From a virus: DNA of 33,980 bases. This document shows positions 8,527-13,403 of the stretch, in pieces (within the stretch, counting starts at the first letter, position 1; every line of letters starts with the position of its first letter). The stretch covers positions 1-33,980 of the IMG/VR virus record IMGVR_UViG_3300025818_000085; one strand, written 5' to 3'. The translations under genes and the position numbers were made by a program. The notes under the pieces were generated by a model. That model worked only from the letters and a program-made list of their open reading frames with translations, made no database searches and was not told the origin of the DNA.

Positions 8527-8671
8527 GTTCTAGTTATGGCAGCAGTAAGTGTCGCAGTTTGATTGTTTTAGGTTTTGAGAAAGAAAAAGAGAGTGAAATG
8601 ATTTTGTCTCTACTACTACCATAACCAAAACTACTGTACCATGCACTTTCAAAACCCGTCAAGCCTCTAGC

Positions 8672-8731
8672 TACGTTAAACTCTTCCTGATGCGTTTTGA
8701 GTACGTTAAACTCTTCCTGATGCGTTTTAAA
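8672..8731. repeat. Tandem direct repeat, two 30-bp units
   Basis: Units 8672-8701 and 8702-8731 both begin TACGTTAAACTCTTCCTGAT and are identical over the first 27 positions; the last three differ (GAG versus AAA). A near-perfect two-copy tandem in a control region could be a protein-binding site (for example small terminase or an initiator) or a recent slippage product. Confidence 0.85.
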
Positions 8732-8910
8732 CTTTACCTTTTTTGTAAAGCTCAAAAAATACAGAGGCTCTTTAGATAACGCCTGTGGAAAATTGCATTT
8801 GGCGGGTACCCCCCCACGAATTATGACCCCCCGGGGGCGTTTGTAACACCGTACTATATTTGTTTTCGTTGTAAACTCAAGCAATTATTAACCTATGTCG
8901 CATAACCTAC

Positions 8911-8941
8911 ATTATGTATAGTTTTGTAAAAAGCCTGTAAA
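8911..8941 (-). promoter_or_regulatory. Weak candidate leftward promoter for the structural operon
   Basis: Read leftward, TTTACA (8941-8936) resembles a -35 box. CATAAT (8916-8911) or TATACA lies 19 or 15 nt downstream. The spacing is not ideal, so this is a weak prediction. The inverted repeat GTAAACAC overlaps the -35 box, which could place an operator there. Confidence 0.25.
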
Positions 8942-9095
8942 CACAAGAAATATGTATCGTGTCCAGTGTTTACGTGTTCTCTATGAGTAGTATTATCCGA
9001 GGCGCAGAGGGTAGACCCCTTCTAACCACTCTAACCCGCTTAAACAGCTTACAGAGCGATAATTTGGCATCATTTTACGCTTTTATCCGCTTAAC

Positions 9096-9125
9096 CTAAC
9101 AAAACATACGTTAATAGTATATAAT
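9096..9125 (+). promoter_or_regulatory. Candidate rightward sigma70 promoter
   Basis: A perfect TATAAT (9120-9125) follows CTAACA (9096-9101) by 18 nt. Transcription would start near 9132, almost at the ATG at 9135. The first gene would then be leaderless, or its true start may lie further in. Confidence 0.4.
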
Positions 9126-9134
9126 GTTGATTAT

Positions 9135-9410
9135 ATGGCTGAATATCGCTATTTGATACGCATAAGCTACAAAAACCGTGACAGTTTCCAGACTTGGAAG
9201 CCAGCGAGAACGGCAGCCCAAGCAATGATCAAGGCCTTAGAAGCCTACAAACATCGTATCAGCCACATCACTAGCTGTTGCGTCATAGGCCAACCGATAC
9301 CAGTGTGTAAGAGACGGCGAAAACAACAACAGGCTGAACAGCTTCCAGATCGGGCAGAGCGTTACAAAAAGCCAAAGCCACCAAAGCCGCCAAGTGTATT
9401 CGATATTTAA
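9135..9410 (+). CDS. Small basic protein of unknown function
   Basis: 91 aa, very basic C-terminal half (RRRKQQQAEQ, then KKPKPPKPP). The N-terminal part YRYLIRISYKNRDSF followed by ARTAAQAMIKALEAY looks like a small alpha/beta domain, and the tail suggests nucleic-acid contact. No Shine-Dalgarno precedes the ATG. The only promoter-like box lies immediately upstream, so expression would have to be leaderless or come from further upstream. It stands alone inside the control region, which also suggests a regulatory role. Not assigned to a family. Confidence 0.5.
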   Translation: MAEYRYLIRISYKNRDSFQTWKPARTAAQAMIKALEAYKHRISHITSCCVIGQPIPVCKRRRKQQQAEQLPDRAERYKKPKPPKPPSVFDI

Positions 9411-9423
9411 TCAATAAAACCCC

Positions 9424-9452
9424 TTGCGCAAAAAAGCCAGTTGTGTTATACT
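9424..9452 (+). promoter_or_regulatory. Weak candidate rightward promoter
   Basis: TTGCGC (9424-9429) is followed after 17 nt by TATACT (9447-9452), with 3/6 and 5/6 matches to the sigma70 consensus. The predicted start lies inside the alternating CA/CG tract. Confidence 0.25.
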
Positions 9453-9495
9453 CACGCGCGCACACACGCGCACACGCGCCCACGCACGCACACGT
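9453..9495. repeat. Alternating pyrimidine-purine (CA/CG) tract
   Basis: An almost unbroken run of CG and CA dinucleotides over about 43 bp; the alternation slips once at 9479-9481. Such tracts can adopt Z-DNA under negative supercoiling. It borders a very AT-rich stretch. Confidence 0.8.
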
Positions 9496-9686
9496 AAAAA
9501 AAAGTGTAAAATATATATTTACCTATCACACCTATATTTATAATATCTATATTTTACTAACTAAATACGTTACTGTAGTTTTTTGAAAATTGATTTTTAT
9601 TTTTATTTTAGTGTATTTTACAACGATTATTGAAAAAAAACAAAAATTTATAAAAATCAGTGTATTACAATGCCTTGTGTAATCCC

Positions 9687-9733
9687 GTATATACAAAAAA
9701 AAGTGATGTATTTTAGCGTTTTTTTGTATATAC
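9687..9733. repeat. Perfect inverted repeat, 15-bp arms
   Basis: GTATATAC followed by seven A (9687-9701) pairs with seven T followed by GTATATAC (9719-9733), with a 17-nt spacer. GTATATAC is itself a palindrome. It could extrude a cruciform or bind a dimeric protein. Confidence 0.85.
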
Positions 9734-9759
9734 AAATTTAGGCGTAAATGTGTAATACC

Positions 9760-9824
9760 GTATTACAAAACTACACGTGCATTTGTATTACAGTATTACA
9801 AACGCACGTGTAGTTTTGTAATAC
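9760..9824. repeat. Long inverted repeat, 28-bp arms (27 of 28 paired)
   Basis: Left arm 9760-9787 (GTATTACAAAACTACACGTG...) and right arm 9797-9824 (...CACGTGTAGTTTTGTAATAC), 9-nt loop, one mismatch. The arms contain the GTATTAC motif and a CACGTG core. Immediately left, GTAATAC (9752-9758) adds a second small palindrome. It is not followed by a T-run, so it is not a simple terminator. Confidence 0.88.
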
Positions 9825-9912
9825 ACAAAATGGCCAATTATACAGCATTTTGTTTTTTGCGATTTTTGTATTACGACACTAGGCGTAATATCATACATCA
9901 AGAAATTTCGAT

Positions 9913-9941
9913 TTGACGTGACTGGTCACGGTTGATACTAT
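9913..9941 (+). promoter_or_regulatory. Main early promoter candidate with operator dyad
   Basis: TTGACG (9913-9918), an exact 17-nt spacer and TACTAT (9936-9941) form a sigma70-like promoter about 54 bp before the first gene of the rightward operon. A dyad CGTGAC-TG-GTCACG (9917-9930) fills the -35/spacer region, where a bound repressor would block polymerase. No repressor gene is identified in the window. Confidence 0.5.
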
Positions 9942-9994
9942 TGGTTATGTCGATAGTTTTAGTGGTTTTATTAGTTTAAAATGGAGTGAAAAAA

Positions 9995-10336
9995 ATGAAT
10001 ACTAAAGACAGATTGCGGGAACAATGTGAACGAATTGCGGATGAAATAAGTATAGGCAATTATGCCATGGAGGATTGGGAGCTTGAGGAATGGGACGAGC
10101 CTTGCGCAGCGCATTATTTAAGCGACGCGCTAGATATGGAGTACACCGTGACTGGCAATTTTGAGTATAGAGGCGCAAGGGTATGCGTTGCGCTTGGCGG
10201 GCCAAACATATACATAGACACACGGTACAATGTTGTGCGAGGCTATTGGGGCGGTGATAGTGTGGAGGTACCTTACAGTCACGACAAACTAGGTGTCGAC
10301 GCTTATTGTTGCGAGCGGTACGACGCGTCCCGATAA
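9995..10336 (+). CDS. Unknown protein A (paralogue of the 10764-11054 gene)
   Basis: 113 aa from the ATG at 9995, chosen because GGAG lies 8 nt upstream; an in-frame GTG at 9986 is also open. The C-terminal half carries LDMEYTV, YRGARVCVALGGPNIYIDTR and VRGYWGGD, with a D-x-L-G-x-D ending. The same layout (VGVTYFV, AELIIDVSGADVHIDTR, VYAYWDAEG, LGLDNYW) occurs in the gene at 10764, so the two are duplicates. This strand pattern (G-x-x-I-x-I-D-T-R) recurs in small phage proteins of unknown function. It is the first gene of the early operon, so it is likely expressed immediately after infection. Confidence 0.75.
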   Translation: MNTKDRLREQCERIADEISIGNYAMEDWELEEWDEPCAAHYLSDALDMEYTVTGNFEYRGARVCVALGGPNIYIDTRYNVVRGYWGGDSVEVPYSHDKLGVDAYCCERYDASR

Positions 10337-10767
10337 TGATAGGAATATCTAAAAGAAATGGGCGGGCGTGTTTAGACCCTGAGGATGATAATTTTGTTTA
10401 TAACTTTGTTATTCAGTGCGGGGAGCGCGGGGATAGGTTTGAGCTCAGCAAGCCTCAACAATTGCGGTTGTTAGAGGCTGGGGAGGTTCAGGCTTGGAAT
10501 CTGTATCGCAAATACAACCCCGACGCGCATATTGATTTAAGCGGTTGTGATTTTGGCGGTTTAGACCTTTGGGGTGTGAACTTTGCCCATGCGGATTTGT
10601 CTGATACATCGTTTCATGAGTCTATATTAATAGAGGCGGATTTTAAATTTTCAAAAATCTCCCAGGCTAACTTTAATTTTAGCCGTCTGTTTCTAGCTGA
10701 TTTTACTGGGGTGGACACGCATGAGGCGCGTGGGTTGACCAAGTTAATAGAAGGGTTGGGCAAATGA
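10336..10767 (+). CDS. Pentapeptide-repeat protein
   Basis: 143 aa from the ATG at 10336, which shares its A with the preceding TAA (TAATG). From about residue 70 on, consecutive A(D/N)Lxx-type pentapeptides run to about residue 130, for example IDLSGCDFGGLDLWGVNFAH then ADLSDTSFHE and ANFNFSRLFLADFTG. These fold as a right-handed quadrilateral beta-helix. Known relatives (Qnr, MfpA) mimic DNA and bind gyrase, but others have unrelated roles, so the function is open. The N-terminus MIGISKRNGR resembles the small gene at 11069. An early host-takeover role is inferred from position. Confidence 0.8.
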   Translation: MIGISKRNGRACLDPEDDNFVYNFVIQCGERGDRFELSKPQQLRLLEAGEVQAWNLYRKYNPDAHIDLSGCDFGGLDLWGVNFAHADLSDTSFHESILIEADFKFSKISQANFNFSRLFLADFTGVDTHEARGLTKLIEGLGK

Positions 10768-11054
10768 TAAGACAATGCCAGCTTATTGCCGATGAAATAG
10801 TCAAGCCGACTAAAGATATGGCTAGCTTTTTGGAAACGCTTGTTGGTGTTACATACTTTGTTAACTCGGACAAGGAGTGTGTAGGCGCAGAATTAATAAT
10901 TGATGTTAGCGGTGCTGATGTTCATATCGATACTCGGAGACAGGCCGTGTACGCATATTGGGATGCGGAGGGTACTCGAGTTGAAGTATTTTACCCCGAA
11001 GACGGATTGGGTCTTGATAATTATTGGTTCAGGAAGTATTATCGCGGCTTATAA
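10764..11054 (+). CDS. Unknown protein A' (paralogue of the 9995 gene)
   Basis: 96 aa, start overlapping the previous stop (ATGA). It shares with the 9995 gene the Q-C-x-x-I-A-D-E-I N-terminus (RQCQLIADEI versus EQCERIADEI), the V-H-I-D-T-R strand, the V-Y-A-Y-W turn and the G-L-G-L-D-N-Y ending. It lacks the acidic DWELEEWDE insert of the other copy. No catalytic motif is visible. The order A, pentapeptide gene, A', short gene suggests a duplicated pair of genes. Confidence 0.75.
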   Translation: MIRQCQLIADEIVKPTKDMASFLETLVGVTYFVNSDKECVGAELIIDVSGADVHIDTRRQAVYAYWDAEGTRVEVFYPEDGLGLDNYWFRKYYRGL

Positions 11055-11068
11055 GGGAGTTAGAGAAA

Positions 11069-11200
11069 ATGATAAGAATATCTAAAATTCATGGCCGGGT
11101 GTGGCTTAAAGTGTTTAATGACACTGGCTTAATTTATAGTGACGGCGATTTTCAGTCAATTGGTGAAGCTATGGTTGCCGCGGCTTATTATTTAAATTAA
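11069..11200 (+). CDS. Short protein of 43 aa, possible remnant duplicate of the pentapeptide gene's N-terminus
   Basis: Starts at ATG 11069 with GGGAG about 9 nt upstream and ends TAA at 11200. The first residues MIRISKIHGRVWL match the start of the pentapeptide protein (MIGISKRNGRACL) at protein and DNA level. The remainder (DGDFQSIGEAMVAAAYYLN) looks like a normal short soluble protein and has no pentapeptides. It completes the repeated A-B / A'-B' gene pattern. Confidence 0.6.
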   Translation: MIRISKIHGRVWLKVFNDTGLIYSDGDFQSIGEAMVAAAYYLN

Positions 11201-11223
11201 TTAAAATAGGAGTAAAAAACAAA

Positions 11224-11910
11224 ATGGATAATATAAACATACAAACACGTGCAGCCCGGTTAGCGTTTACCGAACGTAAGTTAAAAAAGACTGAGGTTCC
11301 GGGCGTATTAGAAAGGTTGTACGCCCAAACGAGTTGCGATACTACAAGATTATACCTTGCACGTCTTTATGCAATTTTGACCCCTAAGGTTACGCCGAAA
11401 AAAAATAAGTTGGCGTGGGTAGCGCAAGCGTGTTCCAAGGCTGATGACCAGCCAGATATGCAAAATATCTTTGTCCGAGACGGATACGCTATCGGTGCCG
11501 ATGGTTTTCGAATTCATTTTTACAAAGTGCCGTTTGATTCAATTGATTCGGCTAAGTATGACGGTAAGTTTATCGATTGCGATTTTAATATTCTAGATTT
11601 ACAAAACGTTAAGCCCCTCGACGCAACCGTTATCAAGCATTATTTGCCCGAAGTTTGGAATATGCCTTATACGCAACAAATAGATTTATCAGCTTGTGAA
11701 GTAGTACCGTTGGATGGTACTCGGGACACGGCTTATAAAGTAGCTTTGTTCAGCACAGTCTACTATTTCAACAAGCGATTTGTTGACCAGATTGCCCCGG
11801 GTGTGGCTTGCTTGACGGTTTATGCTAAAAAGGCGGGCAGCGAGTATCCCGTGTGGTTTAGTGCTGGTGAAAACAAAACCGCTGTATTAATGCCGGTACG
11901 CATTAAATAA
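11224..11910 (+). CDS. Possible sliding-clamp-fold (DNA polymerase III beta-like) protein
   Basis: 228 aa. Two features resemble bacterial beta clamps. An IFVRDGYAIGADGFRIHFYK segment (about residues 79-98) is like the clamp's 'A-T-D-G-H-R-L' strand-turn. The extreme C-terminus TAVLMPVRIK is like the clamp's closing 'Y-V-V-M-P-M-R-L'. Length would fit one or two clamp domains rather than three. Phages of several kinds carry such shortened clamp-fold proteins. Its place upstream of the primase-helicase and polymerase supports a replication role. The N-terminal 70 residues are a helical, basic extension. The assignment is tentative. Confidence 0.45.
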   Translation: MDNINIQTRAARLAFTERKLKKTEVPGVLERLYAQTSCDTTRLYLARLYAILTPKVTPKKNKLAWVAQACSKADDQPDMQNIFVRDGYAIGADGFRIHFYKVPFDSIDSAKYDGKFIDCDFNILDLQNVKPLDATVIKHYLPEVWNMPYTQQIDLSACEVVPLDGTRDTAYKVALFSTVYYFNKRFVDQIAPGVACLTVYAKKAGSEYPVWFSAGENKTAVLMPVRIK

Positions 11911-11912
11911 CA

Positions 11913-12290
11913 ATGACTAACAAACTGATTACCTTAAAAATCCCCAAACTAAAAAGCCCCGGAGCGTCCGGGGCCAGAGTAGTACCCAACCCGCTCGAGA
12001 TTCATACAACCCGAGCGGCTTATTTATACATTGGTATTGACTTAGTAGCGGTACAGGTACACAAGGGCTTGGCCGTGTTACCGTTCAAATGGTGTACCGG
12101 TGTACGTTCAGTAGATTTTGTGTGCGCCTTTCTGGTTCAGTACGGCCACAATGTTTCGGAAGGTAAGGCCGCAATTGATCAAGCCATTGAAGCCGGTACG
12201 ATTTTGGTGAAAAATGCAAGGCCTGGCGGACGTTTAACCGTGGAGATCAAGGGCGACATGGCAAAAAGTAAAAACAAGGAGGAAAAATAA
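11913..12290 (+). CDS. Unknown protein carrying a hairpin-encoding N-terminus
   Basis: 125 aa, basic, begins 2 nt after the previous stop. Core: AAYLYIGIDLVAVQVHKGLAVLPFKW, then SEGKAAIDQAIEAGTILV. No known family recognised. Codons for KSPGASGA coincide with a perfect GC-rich hairpin (11956-11974). The C-terminal codons MAKSKNKEEK plus the following Shine-Dalgarno reappear as a copy at 12981-13027, so the gene's 3' end took part in a duplication. Its stop overlaps the next start (TAATG). Confidence 0.65.
   Translation: MTNKLITLKIPKLKSPGASGARVVPNPLEIHTTRAAYLYIGIDLVAVQVHKGLAVLPFKWCTGVRSVDFVCAFLVQYGHNVSEGKAAIDQAIEAGTILVKNARPGGRLTVEIKGDMAKSKNKEEK
11948..11974 (-). terminator. Intrinsic-terminator-like hairpin on the antisense strand inside a coding region
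   Basis: GCCCCGGA (11956-11963), loop GCG, TCCGGGGC (11967-11974) is a perfect 8-bp GC stem. Read on the minus strand it is followed directly by TTTTTAGT, the standard form of a rho-independent terminator. On the plus strand no T-run follows. Confidence 0.5.
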
Positions 12291-12294
12291 TGAA
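12248..12294 (+). repeat. 47-bp junction repeat, copy 1
   Basis: CAAGGGCGACATGGCAAAA... through the Shine-Dalgarno and start codon of the next gene. It matches 12981-13027 at 43 of 47 positions. In this copy it encodes the last residues of the upstream gene. Confidence 0.85.
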
Positions 12295-12976
12295 AGACTG
12301 GACAGGATTTTGGGAGAGCGACACCCACGAATTAAAACAAATTTCTGAAGAGACGGGCGTGACTGTTGATAAGTTTCAAGACATATACGAAACGATGTAC
12401 CCGAATATACACAAATGGGCATGGTACCATCAAACGCTCAAAGATTTAAGAGAGTTACGAGAGCCCAAACCCACCGCGTATGATATAGCGCATGGTTTAA
12501 AAACTACCGAGGACGTAGAGAGATACAACGACTTACAAGCTGAGATCGACAAACTTAAAGATGAATTGAACGTGTTTTGTACTAGTTTTAATATGTCGGG
12601 TGGGGGTGTTCGATTGCTACCCGTCGAGACGCCCGACTGGTTAAAAGACGTACCCGGAGTCTTCCCTTGTTCAATGTTTATTTTACGAGTTTTATGTTCA
12701 TTTAATAGGTATCTGCTAGAGAAAAGTGGATATGGCCCGGGCGTTGCAATCCCAGTGGAGGGGGAGGAATCGCCTAAATGGTGGAAGTTTTGGGACTATA
12801 GCGTTGAGCCACAGCGACAACCATGGAATCCCCCATGCTACGTAAACCGCCTTATACTTGCGTTTGGGGCTTATTTAGACTACCAAGGCATACAGTACCG
12901 CCCGTATCTGGACGATGCCCATGCGTTCCACCATTGGACGCCCCCAAAAGAGTGCGAGTATGAGGCTAACTTTTAG
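12290..12976 (+). CDS. Unknown protein bounded by direct repeats
   Basis: 228 aa. The N-terminal half is helical with a short coiled coil (YNDLQAEIDKLKDELNVF). The C-terminal half is rich in Trp, Pro and Tyr (PKWWKFWDYS, QPWNPPCY, FHHWTPP). No enzyme motif or family recognised. It starts with a strong Shine-Dalgarno (AAGGAGG) and a TAATG overlap. The whole gene lies between two 47-bp direct repeats (12248-12294 and 12981-13027), which suggests it entered as an insert or was duplicated together with the junction. Confidence 0.65.
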   Translation: MKDWTGFWESDTHELKQISEETGVTVDKFQDIYETMYPNIHKWAWYHQTLKDLRELREPKPTAYDIAHGLKTTEDVERYNDLQAEIDKLKDELNVFCTSFNMSGGGVRLLPVETPDWLKDVPGVFPCSMFILRVLCSFNRYLLEKSGYGPGVAIPVEGEESPKWWKFWDYSVEPQRQPWNPPCYVNRLILAFGAYLDYQGIQYRPYLDDAHAFHHWTPPKECEYEANF

Positions 12977-12980
12977 ATTA

Positions 12981-13027
12981 CAAGGGCGACATGGCAAAAT
13001 TTAAAAACACGGAGCAAAAATAATGAA
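12981..13027 (+). repeat. 47-bp junction repeat, copy 2
   Basis: A copy of 12248-12294 with four substitutions. Here it is intergenic. It still contains an open MAKFKNTEQK peptide remnant, a GGAG box and the TAATG that starts the next gene. Confidence 0.85.
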
Positions 13028-13304
13028 TAAACAACACATGGTTACATTTAGAACAGAAGAAGTAGTGGCACGACTATTTAAGGCGTATTGCAAAGATAAG
13101 GGCGTGACGGTCACGTGGGCCTTGTCAGCGTTCATGGCTATGGTAGTGTCCCAAGTTTATGAAGCTGACACAGAGATTGACACAATTCTGGCTGAAAAGA
13201 TAGTAGGAGCGACTTGCTACCAGCAGGAATTCATGGTACTAATTAGAGACTTAATGGGCCGAATGATAAAAAAATTGGAGGCTACACATGATGCCACGTA
13301 TTGA
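13023..13304 (+). CDS. Small ribbon-helix-helix-like protein
   Basis: 93 aa. The N-terminus MVTFRTEEVVARLFKAYCKDKGVTVTWALSAFMAMVV has the layout of ribbon-helix-helix DNA-binding proteins: a short beta strand, a helix, a G-V-T turn and a second helix. The C-terminal helix is acidic/polar (AEKIVGATCYQQEF). It may be a small transcription regulator, a plausible partner for one of the dyads upstream of the operon, but no direct evidence links them. The start is within junction repeat copy 2. Confidence 0.55.
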   Translation: MNKQHMVTFRTEEVVARLFKAYCKDKGVTVTWALSAFMAMVVSQVYEADTEIDTILAEKIVGATCYQQEFMVLIRDLMGRMIKKLEATHDATY

Positions 13305-13368
13305 ACCCCCTCAAATGCGCCAGCCAACGCTTAACAGGCACGCTGCTGCACAAATAATTTATAGTTAG
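13288..13368 (+). CDS. Possible 26-aa leader peptide before the primase gene
   Basis: ATGATG at 13288 has a good Shine-Dalgarno (GGAGGC 13277-13282). The frame (MMPRIEPPQMRQPTLNRHAA...) closes with TAG at 13368. It overlaps the end of the previous gene. It may be a real short peptide or a translational coupling device; conservation is needed to decide. Confidence 0.3.
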   Translation: MMPRIEPPQMRQPTLNRHAAAQIIYS

Positions 13369-13403
13369 ATTACCTTATCAATATCAAATCAGGAGAACAG
13401 CCA

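Larger units (their letters stand above)
8527..9134. promoter_or_regulatory. Non-coding divergent control region, left part
   Basis: About 600 bp between the leftward small terminase and the first rightward small gene. It contains a 30-bp tandem direct repeat (8672-8731), a CCCCCGGGGG palindrome (8828-8837), an 8-bp inverted repeat GTAAACAC/GTGTTTAC (8937-8944 and 8966-8973) and sigma70-like boxes on both strands. A leftward frame is open over 8534-8884, but its translation is low-complexity and repeat-driven. I read the region as leader and promoter DNA for the structural operon. Confidence 0.55.
9662..9891. repeat. Iteron-like GTATTAC/GTAATAC motif cluster
   Basis: The heptamer occurs in one orientation or the other at 9662-9668, 9752-9758, 9760-9766, 9785-9791, 9793-9799, 9818-9824 and 9868-9874, plus a 6/7 match (GTAATAT) at 9885-9891. 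This is far above chance for 230 bp, although some copies are dependent because they lie in the inverted-repeat arms. Confidence 0.7.
9411..9994. promoter_or_regulatory. AT-rich repeat-dense control region; possible replication origin
   Basis: About 580 bp with no convincing gene. In order it holds a promoter-like pair (9424-9452), an alternating CA/CG tract (9453-9495), a long AT-rich stretch, a 15-bp-arm inverted repeat (9687-9733), repeated GTATTAC/GTAATAC motifs (9662-9891), a 28-bp-arm inverted repeat (9760-9824) and a promoter with an internal operator-like dyad (9913-9941). Iteron-like motifs, easily melted DNA and the start of the replication operon together suggest an origin or master control site. 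This is inference. Confidence 0.5.

Noticed and set aside
8534-8884. Leftward 116-codon frame before the small terminase
   Set aside because: Its translation is low complexity, contains the 30-bp DNA repeat as KTHQEEFNV twice and runs through a G/C palindrome. It has no recognisable domain, so I treat the DNA as control region.
9547-9735. Leftward 62-codon frame in the AT-rich region
   Set aside because: Composition is only Ile/Lys/Phe/Tyr-type codons from AT-rich DNA and it spans the inverted repeats; no Shine-Dalgarno.
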